Assembly (NCBI RefSeq): GCF_019393635.1
Contig: NC_057861.1
Span: forward strand, 78,375,327-78,439,326
Source: Dromiciops gliroides
Lineage: Eukaryota > Chordata > Mammalia > Microbiotheria > Microbiotheriidae
Direction of reading: 5' to 3'
DNA length: 64,000 nt
The notes beneath the pieces are model-generated. The model was not told where the DNA came from and did not search any database. It was given only the letters and a program-made list of their open reading frames with translations. Position 1 is the stretch's first letter, and each line of letters starts with the position of its first letter. Below are positions 46,846 through 57,055 of this stretch, piece by piece. The translations under genes and the position numbers were made by a program.

Positions 46846-47085
46846 TTAAGGCAGCTAGGCGGTGCAGTGGATAAAGCTTTGGATCTGGAGTCAGAAAGAT
46901 CTAAATTCCAATATGGCCTCAGACATTTATTAGCTGTGTAGACAAATCACTTAATCTGTGCCTGCCTCAGTTTCCTCAATAGTAAAACAGGGATAACAAT
47001 AGAACCTATATCCTGGGGGTTTTGTGAGAATTAAATGAAATAATATCTGTAGAGTGTTTGGCACATAGTAGATGCTTAATAAATC
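46846..47085 (+). repeat. CORE-SINE (MIR-like)
   Basis: Head GGCAGCTAGGCGGTGCAGTGG, CORE TTTCCTCAATAGTAAAACAG, tail GTTTGGCACATAGTAGATGC then TTAATAAATCC. Confidence 0.7.
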
Positions 47086-47320
47086 CTTCCTTCCCTCATT
47101 CCTACTGTTCTTCCCTCATTCTTTTCTTCTTTCCTTGTTTCCCTTCCTTATTCTTTCCTTGCTTCCCTCATTTCTTCCTTTCCTTTTTCCTTTTTCCTTC
47201 CTTTCTTTCCTCCTCCCCTTTTCCTTCCTTCCTTCCTTTTTTCCCTCTCTCCATCCTCCCTTCCTTCCTTTCTTCCCTCCTCCTTTTCTTCCCTCTCCCC
47301 TCTCCCTTTCCCTTTCCAAT
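47086..47320. repeat. Polypyrimidine (CCTT/TTCC)n tract
   Basis: About 235 bp of nearly pure C/T on the plus strand, growing out of the tail of the CORE-SINE. It lies some 270 bp upstream of the start-codon exon of the KRAB-ZNF gene. Confidence 0.85.
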
Positions 47321-47546
47321 TATAAATTCTTCATATATAACCCTCTGTATTGCCTTTGACTCTGTTGCACAAGTGACTAATGGTGACTTAGTGACAAGAA
47401 GAGTTAGTCATTAAAGGAGAGACTGTATAGAGGCTCATGAGTTTCTGTTGAGGAGAGTAATGCAAGAAGTAAATGGGAGTATTTCAGACCAAATCTGCTC
47501 TTACTTATGTCTCTTCTGTCTTTCTTTAGCTCTACCTGTTTCCCAG

Positions 47547-47622
47547 TGCTTATCCTTCCCTCTAAGGGAACCTAAGAGACCAGGTGATGGCAGCTCTGCT
47601 CCCATTGATGGCCAGGTCCCAG
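47547..47622 (+). CDS. Start-codon exon of the KRAB-ZNF gene
   Basis: The coding part is 47587-47622: MAALLPLMARSQ, then a GTGAGT donor at 47623. The ending RSQ joined in phase 0 to ELVTFEDVA of the KRAB-A exon gives the usual marsupial KRAB-ZNF N terminus. Two acceptors are possible, TTTCTTTAG (exon from 47530) and GTTTCCCAG (exon from 47547). The second ATG (codon 8) is also in frame. The first ATG follows CAGGTG and has a G at +4, a moderate Kozak context. The 36 coding bases are too short to stand alone, but the fit with KRAB-A makes the call good. Confidence 0.8.
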
Positions 47623-47639
47623 GTGAGTTGCCCTTTTTG

Positions 47640-47930
47640 AGGTCCTAAAATTGTTCCCCAGAAGAATGCTGCAATTAGTCAAAAGACCTGAGTTTAAACA
47701 TCAGCTCTTCCACCTGTTCCTGTTGTAAATGTGAGCAGGGTATCTCTTTTGTCTCTTCCCCTCCTTGTATCACATCCTAGGTTCCCAGCACAAATTAATA
47801 TATCCTATTTCCTTCCTCATGAACAGGATTTCCAGGTCCTTAGTCTTCATTTTGTCATTTGTAAAATGAGGAAGTTGGACTGTACTCTAAGGTCACTTCC
47901 AGCTCTAAATCCTATGATTTTCTCCTTACT
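47640..47930 (+). repeat. MIR-like SINE pieces
   Basis: GACCTGAGTTTAAACATCAGC near 47685 and CATTTTGTCATTTGTAAAATG with GGTCACTTCCAGCTCTAAATC near 47850-47910 are head and tail of a MIR-type element with an insertion between. Confidence 0.45.
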
Positions 47931-47989
47931 CTGCAATGTCTTTATATGATGCCCTTATTCTTGGGAACCTCAGATCATAAAATAAGAAA

Positions 47990-48430
47990 TTTAGATTTGA
48001 AAAGGACCTTAGAGGTCACCTAAGCCAATCCCCACATTTTCTAGGATTATGGATCTGGAGCTAGAAAGGACCTCATTGGCCAGTAGGTTCTGGCCTCATT
48101 TTACAGATGAGGAAATTGAGTCCCCAAAAAGGGAAGGGATTTACTCAAAATAACACAGGTAGTAAGTGGCAGCAGTCCTAGAGGAGGACAACTAGGATGG
48201 TGAAGGGTTGTGAATCCATGTCATGTAAGAATTGGTTGAAAGAACTGAGGCTGTTTAGCTTGGAGAAGAGACGACTTAGGAGGACATGATAGCCATCTTC
48301 AAATAGTTTGAATTGTCATGTGGAAGAGGGGTTTGTTCTGTTTGGCCCCACAAGACAGAACTGGCAGCAATGGAGGGAAGTTGTAAAGAGACACATTTTA
48401 GGCTTGATGTTCAGTAAACAAGATTTGAGT
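47990..48430 (+). repeat. CR1/L3-type LINE and MIR3-like pieces
   Basis: AAAGGACCTTAGAGGTCACC starts an old end; from about 48180 the CR1 order follows: GAGGACAACTAGGATGGTG, CTGAGGCTGTTTAGCTTGG, GACATGATAGCCATCTTC, TGGAAGTTGTAAAGAGAC. Confidence 0.6.
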
Positions 48431-48855
48431 AAGAGAGCCAAGATTGGAACCCAGCTCATGTGACTCCTCTCTCACTCCTACTAACTCTGCTCTTTGCCCT
48501 CATCATAAATTCCATTTGCTTGACCCCTCTGCATTCTCCCAATCTATCTCTGCTTCTCTGTCTTCACTTACCTTCATACCTAGTCTGGATATGGTCTGCC
48601 ACTTTAGTGTTATCAAAAAATGCCTTGCTCCCTGACTGTCTGCCATTCTTGATATGTGATTCCTCATCTTTGGATAAAACTCATGATTTGATTCAGAACT
48701 TCTGACAGTTTGTATAAAAAATAATAAAATTGAGCTGTTTTTATCTGTACTGTTCTGATATATGCCCTCTAAATATATACACTGCGTTCTTATACCTCCT
48801 TTTCTTGTATTTTTCCTTATTCTTATATTCTTTCCCTCCCCTTTTTTTCTTTTTT
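48431..48855. other. Intronic sequence, nothing recognised
   Basis: Pyrimidine-leaning AT-rich sequence in the first coding intron. Open frames here lack any domain and overlap low-complexity runs. Confidence 0.3.
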
Positions 48856-49085
48856 AAGTTCAGATCCATTTCAAAAGCCAGCTCATCCATGGTGTCCATA
48901 ATGACTTTGTCCCCCACATCTCATAGAATGTTTGGTCTTCTTGATCTATAAAATGATAGGGTATTATATTGCTCTATTCCCCTCTTAGACTCTGAGTTGC
49001 ATGACAATAGGGACCCTGTCCCAACTTTCTTCCCCCTGGCACTTTGTGTAATATTTTGTACCTAGTAGTCATTTAATAAGTGTGC
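48856..49085 (+). repeat. L2-like LINE 3' end
   Basis: GAGTTGCATGACAATAGGGAC, CCCCTGGCACTTTGTGTAAT and CCTAGTAGTCATTTAATAAGTG in the order of an L2 tail. Confidence 0.45.
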
Positions 49086-49089
49086 TTTG

Positions 49090-49510
49090 TTGTTGTACTC
49101 TACCTTTGTCAAAATATATCTGGAGTACTACGTTCAGTTTTGGGTACCATATTTTAAGAATGGCATTGGCAAATTGAAGCTTATTCAGAAAGAATGTTTC
49201 TCATGTTTTTTTTTAAATTGGAAACAATCCTAGAAATCTAACCCTGCCTCCTTACTGTACAAATGAGGAAACTGAGGTCCAAAGAACTTGCCCGAGGTCA
49301 TACAATTGGTAAATAGAGAAGACAGTATTCAAAGCTAAACATTCTGTCCCCAAATCCAGTACTTTATACAATATCACCCTCCCATGATCACAAGGGAACT
49401 AAAACCCTTGCCAAACTAAGCTTGTTTGAATGAATTGGGGGATGTTTTAACACAGAGAAGACTTAGGGAGGTACATAATCCCTGTTTTAAAATATTTAAA
49501 TATCAAGCTT
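49090..49510 (+). repeat. CR1-type LINE with a MIR insertion
   Basis: CTGGAGTACTACGTTCAGTTTTGGG and GGCATTGGCAAATTGAAGC (CR1) precede a MIR piece (ACAAATGAGGAAACTGAGG near 49258). CR1 text resumes with GAGAAGACTTAGGGAGG near 49457. Confidence 0.6.
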
Positions 49511-49512
49511 TT

Positions 49513-49701
49513 GGGGGCAGCTAGGTGGTGCAGTGGATAAAGCACCAGCCCTGGATTCAGGAGGACCTGAGTTCAAATTCGGCCTCAGACACTTGACACT
49601 TACTAACTGTGTGATCCTGGGCAAGTCACTTAACCCTCATTGCCCAGTGCAAAAAAAACCAAACCAAACCAAACCAAAAAAAATATATATATATATATAT
49701 C
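49513..49701 (+). mobile_element. WSINE1-type SINE, plus arm of an inverted pair
   Basis: TSD TCAAGCTTTT at 49503-49512 and 49702-49711. Tail has (CCAAA)n followed by (TA)n. It faces the copy at 49712. Confidence 0.9.
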
Positions 49702-49711
49702 TCAAGCTTTT

Positions 49712-49853
49712 TTTTGTTTGTTTTGTGAGGCAGTTGTGGTTAAGTGACTTGCCCAGGGTCACACAGCTAGTAAGTGTCAAGTGTCTGAGGTCATATTTGA
49801 ACTCAGGTCCTCCTGACTCCAGGGCTCTATCCACTAGCCACCTAGTTGCCCCA
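49712..49853 (-). mobile_element. WSINE1-type SINE, minus arm of an inverted pair
   Basis: Opposite orientation to its left neighbour, with tails facing. It lies about 150 bp upstream of the KRAB-A exon. Its own TSD is imperfect (around CAAGCTTTT against GAAGACTTTT). Confidence 0.85.
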
Positions 49854-50006
49854 CCTGAAGACTTTTAATAAGAACAAACACATTACCTCTGTAGGCAGTC
49901 CATTCTATTCTTGACTGGCTCCATGTGTACTCTCCTTCTATTAAGGGTCATCTATCCAGGGCATAAGTGAAAGAATCCCTGAGGTAGCAGGAACTTCTTG
50001 TTTCAG

Positions 50007-50133
50007 GAGTTGGTGACTTTCGAGGATGTGGCCTTATATTTCACGAGGAAGGAATGGATACATCTGGCAATCCACCAGAGGGACCTGTATAGGGAGGTGA
50101 TGCTGGAGAATTATGGGAACATGGTTTTGCTAG
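50007..50133 (+). CDS. KRAB-A exon of the KRAB-ZNF gene
   Basis: Exactly 127 bp between TTGTTTCAG and GTAAGG, the canonical size of this exon. It encodes [17 protein letters not shown], then [20 protein letters not shown] and NMVLL, leaving one base for the next exon. The residues known to matter for TRIM28 (KAP1) binding are present: DV, EW and MLE. In this family the domain recruits TRIM28 and through it SETDB1 and HP1 to silence chromatin in the nucleus. It joins MAALLPLMARSQ in phase 0. No stops or shifts, in contrast to the homologous remnant at 18930-19062. Confidence 0.93.
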
Positions 50134-50179
50134 GTAAGGCTGGTTTTCTTCCGGGATGTCCAGATCATCTGTGCTATTG

Positions 50180-50610
50180 ATAACTATAGAGTCTCTGAAG
50201 TGCTTGGCTGTGTTGAGATTCAAGGACCAGAACTTTCTCATCCTTTTCAATTCAAGAGGGTGGGTATTCCTGCTCCCTGCCCTATTCCAAAGAATAGAAT
50301 CTGGGCAGCTTCCTTGGTTTAAGATTAAGGTTAGCAGTCTCTTCCCTATGTTCTTTAAAATAAATAAATACATTTAATTGTTACTCTTCTAAAAATATTG
50401 TTACTTCCCAATATTTTCTCCCTCCTACCCCCTCCTGAAACCCAAAAAACCTTCCCTTGCAACAAAGATATTCTGCTGAGTACAACAAAGCCACACAATG
50501 GCCTGCTTTGTATTCTTACATTCCTTCCTGGAGGAAGCGTCCTGTTTTGTCTCCTTTACAGATGTTCCTGGGAATAGAAGGTTTTTTTCCTTTGAAGGAC
50601 TTGGGCACAT
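50180..50610. other. Intronic sequence, nothing recognised
   Basis: Follows the KRAB-A donor. It contains AT-rich and C-rich short runs but no exon or repeat I can name; an L1 tail begins to its right. Confidence 0.3.
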
Positions 50611-50611
50611 T

Positions 50612-51945
50612 TATTTATTTATTATAATTATACTTTATTTTAACATTCACTTTTTAAAATTTTGAGTTCTCAGTTGTCTCCCTCCCTCAACCCCTTTCCC
50701 CATCCATCAAGAAGGCAAGCAACAGGATATCAGTTATACATGTGAAGTAATGCAAAACATATGTTCATATTAGCCATGTCACAAAAAAAGACAAGAAAGG
50801 GGTCAGATAGGTGGCACAGTGGATAAAGCACCAGCCCTGGATTCAGGAGGACCTGAGTTCAAATGTGACCTCAGATACTTGACACATACTCTGTGACCCT
50901 GGGCAAGTCACTTAACCCTCATTGCTCTGCAAAAAACCAAAACCAAAAACAGGCAAGAAAAACAAAGTGAAAAAAAATGCTTCAGACTACATTCAGAGTT
51001 CATTAGTTTTCTAAATGGATGTAGATAGCATTTTTCTTCACAAGTCTTTGGAATTGTCTTGGAGCATTGTATTGATTGTATTGTATTGTAGCAAAATCTC
51101 TTACAGTTGATTATCATTACAATATTGTAGTTACTGTGTACAGAGTTCTCCTGGTTCTGTTCACTTCACTTTGCATCAGTCTTACATATATCTTCCCAGA
51201 TTTTTCTGAAACCATCCTTCTCATCATTTCTTATAACACAGTAGTACTTCATCACAATCATTTGCCACATTTAGTTCATTCATCCTCCAACTGATGAGCA
51301 TCTCCTACATTTACAATTCTTTTCCACCACACAAAGAGCTTCTATAAATATTTTTGTACATAGAAATCCTTTCCCTTTTTCTTTGATCTCTTTGGGATAA
51401 AGAACTAGTAGTGGTATTGCTAGGTCAAAGGGTAAGTACAGTTTTATAGCCCTTTGAGTATAATTCCAAATTGTCCTCTAGAATGGGTGGACCCAGCTCA
51501 ACCAACAGTGCTATTTTTTTGCATCCCCTCCAACATTTGTCATTTTCCTTTTCTGTCATGTCAGTTAAATCTGATAGATGTGAGGTGATACCTCAGAGTT
51601 TTAATTTGCTTTTCTCTAATCAATGGTGATTTAAAGAATTTTTTCATATAACTGTTGACAGCTTTGATGTCTTCTACAAACCTCCCATTTATAGCCTTTA
51701 ACCATTTATCAATGGGGAATGGCAATTGTTTTATACATTTGGATCAGTTACCTATTCATTTGAGAAATGAGGCCTTTATCACAGAAATTTGGTGTAAAAT
51801 TTCTCCCACTTTTCCTGTCTTCTTTCTCATTTTGGGCTTTGTTTATGCAAAACATTTTAAATTTCATGTAATTAGAATTATCCATTTTATTTCTTATGGG
51901 GAATAGAAGTTTCTTATTCTTCCAGGAAGGAGCCATGAAGTAACA
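50612..51945 (-). mobile_element. 5'-truncated L1, ORF2 end and 3'UTR, older
   Basis: Collinear with the 3' part of the full-length L1: AAGAAGGCAAGCAACAGGATA, TGTACAGAGTTCTCCTGG, ATTTTTGTACATAGAAATCC, GTATTGCTAGGTCAAAGGG, GAAATGAGGCCTTTATCAC. Ends near a TTATGGGGAATAGAAG block. A SINE lies within. Confidence 0.75.
50799..50951 (+). mobile_element. WSINE1-type SINE within the L1 tail
   Basis: Approximate TSD GACAAGAAA (50790-50798) against GGCAAGAAA (50952-50960). Confidence 0.85.
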
Positions 51946-51949
51946 ATAG

Positions 51950-52145
51950 CTCTAGTTTCTTTGGTATACTACTTTTTACACAGTGCTTTTCCCATAACCC
52001 CATGAGGGAAGTCAAGTATTAGCTCCATCTTATGAATTAGGAAACTTAGACTGGAGGGTAATGACTTAGCCAAGATAACAGAAGCAAGGACTTGAATCTA
52101 GGTCTCCTGACTTCAAAACAATGCTCTTTCCACTACTTCTTGTCC
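51950..52145 (-). repeat. MIR SINE, minus orientation
   Basis: TTTTTACACAGTGCTTTTCC, GAATTAGGAAACTTAGACTGG and a tRNA-like end with CTTTCCACTACTTC. Confidence 0.55.
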
Positions 52146-52233
52146 TTTTGTACTTGAATTCTCACCTTTTCAAGGGATTCCTACTTTGGGTGGAGTGTTC
52201 CCTTCTGTAGTCTCTACTCTTGGCATTTTTGCT

Positions 52234-52335
52234 CTTTCCATGTGCTTTCTAAGGACTGCTTTAGTTTTCATTTCCATCATAAACCAGTCTATTCCATTTC
52301 CTTCCATACAAGCAGGATTTCCAGCCTCTAAGCCT
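52234..52335 (+). repeat. Left arm of a 102-bp inverted repeat over the KRAB-B acceptor
   Basis: Covers about 80 bp of intron plus the first 20 bases of the KRAB-B exon. The right arm (52772-52873) is its reverse complement with a single difference, so the copy is young. Spacer 436 bp. Confidence 0.95.
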
Positions 52336-52432
52336 GATGTGATCTCCCAGCTGGAGCGAGGGGAAGAGCCATGGGTGTTGGATCTGCAGGAAGCTAAGGA
52401 AAAAGATGAATCCCAGAGAGGTTCCTGCACAG
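52316..52432 (+). CDS. KRAB-B exon of the KRAB-ZNF gene
   Basis: 117 bp between CAAGCAG and GTGAGG. With the base carried over from KRAB-A it reads [20 protein letters not shown], then [19 protein letters not shown], again leaving one base. [16 protein letters not shown] is the KRAB-B box, which supports KRAB-A in recruiting TRIM28. Its 3' splice site and first 20 bases are duplicated in inverted orientation 436 bp downstream. The homologous exon of the decayed minus-strand gene is at 18340-18445. Confidence 0.92.
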
Positions 52433-52771
52433 GTGAGGGAGAGAGACTAGTTAGTGGGAATACTAATCATCTTTATTTCCGTAATTATTCAGATTTTCTA
52501 GATATTCTTCCTTCTACTCTGTAATTGTAGTGTACATACATAATTGTTTTCATTTTGTCCTTCCCATGAAAATGTGAGCTCTTTGAGAGTAGTAACAAGT
52601 TTTTCTGTTTTTGGTTTTTGCCTTTGTCTCCCCAGTGCTTAGCACATAGTAATCACCTAATAAGTGCTTATTCACTAGTCAGACTGTCTGTATCAGGCAT
52701 TGCAGTGAAAAATGCCTCAGGATAATAGATAGATAAATCAAAATAACTTGCTTTGAGAAAAAAGTAAAAAA

Positions 52772-52873
52772 AGGCTTAGAGGCTGGAAGTCCTGCTTGTA
52801 TGGAAGGAAATGGAATAGACTGGTTTATGATGGAAATGAAAACTAAAGCAGTCCTTAGAAAGCACATGGAAAG
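52772..52873 (-). repeat. Right arm of the inverted repeat (extra KRAB-B acceptor copy)
   Basis: Read on the minus strand it gives CTTTCCATGTGCTTTCTAAG through CAAGCAGGACTTCCAGCCTC to AAGCCT. It differs from the left arm only in GGACTT for GGATTT. It holds a full polypyrimidine/acceptor unit in the wrong orientation for the gene. Confidence 0.95.
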
Positions 52874-53104
52874 CACATGGAGAACAAGAAAATTGTAGGC
52901 ATTCTGTGTTCCCTAGGGAAGTCCTTGAAGAACAAGGACTTGGTAAGACAATGTTAACATTGCTTCAAGTAGCCTGTCTGTAGCCATGTGAGGAAAGACT
53001 AGTGTTCATTTCAACATTAATTAACTGCCTAATATCTACAAAATATATCTAGGAACTTTGGAAGTGTTTGTGACAAGTGGAGAAGTCTGGGTCCTGTGTG
53101 TTAG

Positions 53105-53345
53105 ATAAATGGCAGCATGGTACAGTGAAAGGAGCACTTGCCTTGTAGTTAAGAAAGCCTAGATTTGAATTCTGCTTCAAATACATAATAGCTACATGAT
53201 TGTGGGCAAACCCTCTAATTACTCTTAGCTTCAAATACTTTCCTTATGGGGGAAAATGTGGACGATAAAATATGTACTACCTACCTTACCAGGTTGTTGT
53301 GCAGAGTTTTGTAAACCTCGACCTGCCCTATAAATTGGAGGTGTT
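53105..53345 (+). repeat. MIR SINE, plus orientation
   Basis: GCATGGTACAGTGAAAGGAGC, TAGATTTGAATTCTGCTTC, GTTGTTGTGCAGAGTTTTG in order. Confidence 0.6.
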
Positions 53346-54797
53346 TCTGTTGTGTTGTTGTTTGCACCTCCATAGGAGGTAACAGTAATCCAGATGAGAG
53401 GTGACCTGTTCCATGACTGACAGTGACAGGAGGCCTGAAGGGCAATGAAAGTGTTGGAGATTAAGAAAAGAAACAATTTGGGAACCATTTCCAGTGGGCA
53501 GGGATGGAGGTGACAATGCCTTTGCTCACCCAAATGGGAATGTCAGATAAGGGTGGCTTTCCTCTGACAAAGCTATGGCTTTGTCTTTATTTTTGATTTG
53601 AGGTGATGGTGAGATACCTTGTCTAGACTGTCATATATACAGAGCCACACAAGTTGTGACTAGGGATTAGTTCAAGAGTAAACAACTAGATTGATGTGTG
53701 ATTTCTAGGATGGTGATGACAAGTGAATGATACTGTTCAGGGTAAGAAGAAGAGTGGGAAGTATAAGGACACTGATTATTTAGACTACATTATTGAGCTC
53801 TCTACCCAAAGCAGAGTAGTTAACAACTTAATGATATGCCTTACTGATAACATTCTTTAAAAGGTAGAGGAGCCAACAAGGGGAAATTGTAAATTGGAGC
53901 TAATTCTCACTAACAGAGATGTACTGGTTGGAGAAAAATGAGTGTTTTGTTCTAGAGGCAGAACTCCCAAGAGTACAGAGGAAGATAGGCAGGATGCCAC
54001 AGATTAAATTCTATAGGAAAAGTTAGTCCAGGAGGGTTGGGAAACCTCTTGAGAATATAATTCTAGAGATACAAAGGGAATGGTTCAAAAATGGAAGAAA
54101 AAGGGGAGTTATCTGAAGAGACTAATATAGATGCACAGGGAACTTACCAGCTCAGATTTTAAAAATCATGTACAAAGTATGGAAGCAAAGACAGGTAACA
54201 GAGAATGAGAAGAAAAGTACAGCATTGTCTTATAAAAATAGTATGTAGAAAAAAATAGTATCTAGAGTGTAAAGCTCAGAATGAGCTAAGGTTGATGAGA
54301 ACAGCAAAAATTACTTTAAAGAATTTATTTATTAGAAGCTATATTAGGAGAAAAAGGGAGGTCCAAAGAAAGCATAGGACTGATACATAGAGTGAATGGG
54401 ATAATGATAATTGAAAACAGAGAGAAGACTCTCTTATGCCAAAAAGAATTACCCTTGCACTAGGAAGAATTAAATACAAATAGCTAATAAGGAATTGATA
54501 CCCAAAGTAAGCAGAGAGGTAGGTAATAAGACAGAACCTAATTGCCCTTGATAAATTCAAGTCATCTAGATAAAACTGATTTTTGAAGCACTTTTAGTGA
54601 TATTTGAAAGATCTTTGAAAATGAGAGAAGTATTCTCTTCCCTTTTGAAAACACCAGATCCTTTGTCTTTGTTCAGTTCTTGTGGACGTAGACTTTTTCC
54701 TGAAAGAATGGCCTTCCTAATTTCAAAGACAGAGACAGAATGAGATACCATCATCTTTGCCTATCTTCCCCACCAGTTAACATTGTGACATTTCCAT
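53346..54797. other. Large intron, unclassified
   Basis: About 1.4 kb in the intron before the finger exon. A weak L2-like phrase (AGTAATCCAGATGAGAGGTGA near 53381) suggests an old LINE, but the rest gives no clear match and no exon-like frame. Confidence 0.3.
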
Positions 54798-54813
54798 GAA
54801 AAGGTTCTTTCCC

Positions 54814-54959
54814 AGGGCAGCTAGGTGGCGCAGTGGATAGAGCACCAGTCCTGGAGTCAGGAGTACCTGAGTTCAAATCCGGCCCCAGACACTTAACACT
54901 TACTAGCTGTGTGACCCTGGGCAAGTCACTTAACCCCAATTGCCTCACTAAAAAAGAAA
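54814..54959 (+). mobile_element. WSINE1-type SINE
   Basis: Exact TSD GAAAAGGTTCTTTCCC at 54798-54813 and 54960-54975. Carries the AGAGCACC/GGAGTCAGG/CAATTGCCTCAC set. Confidence 0.93.
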
Positions 54960-55019
54960 GAAAAGGTTCTTTCCCTGGAAATCCAGCTTCTATGTCACAT
55001 TTCATCTAGCTTGCTCTGA

Positions 55020-55395
55020 TAGGTTTATAGTATTTATAGGAAGGGGCCTTAGAAGTCATTTTGTCCAACCTTTTCATTTTATGTATGAGGAAACACTGTT
55101 ACAGCAGTAACTTGTCCAATGTTACACAGGTTGTAAGTATCAGAGCCTGGATTTATTTGGTTTTTTTGTTTTTGTTTTTGTTTTTGTTTTTGTTTTTGTT
55201 TTTGCGGGGCAATGGGGGTTAAGTGACTTGCCCAGGGTCACACAGCTAGTAAGTGTCAAGTGTCCGAGGCTGGATTTGAACTCAGGTACTCCTGAATCCA
55301 GGGCCAGTGCTTTATCCACTGTGCTATCTAGCTGCCCCCAGAGCCTGGATTTAAACACAGATTCTCTTATGTCAAATCCAATATTTTTCTGTTTT
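55020..55395 (-). repeat. MIR-like SINE split by a young SINE
   Basis: GGAAGGGGCCTTAGAAGTC, ATGTATGAGGAAACACTG and AACTTGTCCAATGTTACAC before the insertion; AACACAGATTCTCTTATG after. Confidence 0.5.
55156..55338 (-). mobile_element. WSINE1-type SINE
   Basis: Exact TSD CAGAGCCTGGATTTA at 55141-55155 and 55339-55353. The tail has grown to six (TTTTTG) units. Confidence 0.93.
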
Positions 55396-55564
55396 ATAAT
55401 TCTTCCTCTCTTCTTTCTTCTTTGTTAGCATCCAATTTCATTGCTTTCTTTGCTAATTCTTGCACTTGTAAAAAAACAAAAACAAAAAACCCCAAAGTGT
55501 CTTAACATTGTCAGATTCTTTTTCTTTTGAATATTTTAAACATATTTGAACAAAATGGTATAAC

Positions 55565-55703
55565 ATATAATATTAATAACTAGCATTTTAAGATTTTCAA
55601 AGCACTTTACACATGTTATCTCATTTAGACCCTACAACAATAATAGGTGCTATTATTCCCATTTTATAGATGAGGAAGCTGAGATTGAGAGATGTGATGA
55701 GTA
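55565..55703 (-). repeat. MIR SINE fragment
   Basis: CAAAGCACTTTACACATG, ATTATTCCCATTTTATAGATG and GAGGAAGCTGAGATTGAG. Confidence 0.6.
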
Positions 55704-55718
55704 AAATCTAATGTGTGT

Positions 55719-55858
55719 AGGGGGCGGCTAGGTGGCGCAGTGGATAAAGCACCGGCCCTGGATTCAGGACTACCTGAGTTCAAATCTGGCCTCAGACACT
55801 TGACACTTACTAGCTGTGTGACCCTGGGCAAGTCACTTAACCCCCATTGCCCCCCCCC
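55719..55858 (+). mobile_element. WSINE1-type SINE
   Basis: Exact TSD AAATCTAATGTGTGT at 55704-55718 and 55859-55873. The tail is a C-run rather than an A-run. Confidence 0.92.
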
Positions 55859-55903
55859 AAATCTAATGTGTGTGTCCTTATCTGCCCCCTCCCCCCCCCC
55901 CAG

Positions 55904-56378
55904 TGTGTGTGGGGAAACTAGCTAAGGTTTACTTATAAGCTAGAAATGTCAGCATCAGTTTTTGGTATTAAGCATTTATTAAAGAGTAAAGAGAGCATGT
56001 GGAGTACAGAGTACAAAAAGAAAAAGCCTTATCTACCTTAGGGTTCAGACTGGCCCCCTTCTTCCCTTCTACTCTCTGCCACCAACCCGAGGTTCTGGAA
56101 GGAAAAGAGGCCAGAGCTAGGGAGCCAACCTCCCTTCCTACTTCCTGTCTCCATCCTGGGAAAGGGCCATCTTTCAAACTGATTAGTTGAAGGTGGTCTC
56201 ATGTTGATGCCATAGTCCATAGCCTCTGAGAACAACATCCCACTCAGGGCCAGCCAGGTGTGGTCTCAATTTAATCAATCTTAAGTAGGTTCTCAGTCAG
56301 TCTCTCAATCTCACCCAATTCAATCAATTCCAAATCAGTCCTCAGGTAGGGCCCCTGGGCATCTGCCAAATCCCAACA
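55904..56378 (-). mobile_element. Solo-type ERV LTR, about 475 bp
   Basis: On the minus strand it runs from TGTTGGGATTTGGCAG to CCCCACACA, with AATAAATGC near 55980 as polyadenylation signal. The 3' part (AAGCATTTATTAAAG on the plus strand) resembles the LTRs at 35794 and 43290, so it is likely a distant relative. No secure TSD was seen. Confidence 0.65.
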
Positions 56379-56447
56379 GAGGTTAAATGACTTGCTCAGA
56401 GTAACATACTTAAGTAGGTGTCTGAGGTGGTACTTGAGCTCAGGTTT

Positions 56448-56450
<3 letters not shown>

Positions 56451-56502
<52 letters not shown>

Positions 56503-56637
56503 GTGTGGCAATTGAGGTTAAGTGACTTGCCCAGGGTCACACAGCTAGTAAGTGTCAAGTGTCTGAGGTCATATTTGAACTCAGGTCCTCCTGAATCCAG
56601 GGCTGGTGCTCTAATCACTGCGCCACCTAGCTGCCCC
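56451..56637 (-). mobile_element. WSINE1-type SINE with a (CT)n tail
   Basis: TSD TGAGCTCAGGTTTTAT at 56435-56450 and TGAACTCAGGTTTTAT at 56638-56653. Its tail has become an approximately 48-bp (CT)n microsatellite (56452-56499). Confidence 0.9.
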
Positions 56638-56639
56638 TG

Positions 56640-57055
56640 AACTCAGGTTTTATAATCAGTTATTTTCCCATATGAGGCAAACACATGCTAGCTATGTATG
56701 ATGAATTCCCATTTTCATTCCCATATTGCTGTCTCTCTACTTTAAGAATCCATGATACAGGTTGCAAGCCCTCTACAACTTAATAGATGGTCATCTAGAA
56801 TTGTTGTGGCCAACCTGGTGAAGAGTAACTATGAGTTTAGATTGATCTTAGACAAAAGATACAATCACTGTACTTGAAGCTTTTCTAGCTTAGTAGGACC
56901 TGTCAGAGCTTGTATTGTGCTGGCATAGCCTTTGAGAACTCAGGATTACCTCCATGCCTGCTAAACCATAGGATTAATAGTTTACTGCTGTCTTCAGCCA
57001 TCATCATCACTGTCATCATGCAAAATAGCTTATATTTCTGTAACACTTTAACATT
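56640..57055. other. Intronic sequence, nothing recognised
   Basis: No exon or repeat assigned. It leads into the 3' end of a long minus-strand L2. Confidence 0.3.

Noticed and set aside
47058-47414. 118-codon Phe/Ser/Pro-rich frame
   Set aside because: It translates the CCTT microsatellite; low complexity, not a membrane protein.
56452-56500. (CT)n tract as a CRISPR-like or regulatory array
   Set aside because: It is the expanded tail of a SINE with its own TSD. No spacer-repeat structure exists anywhere in the window.
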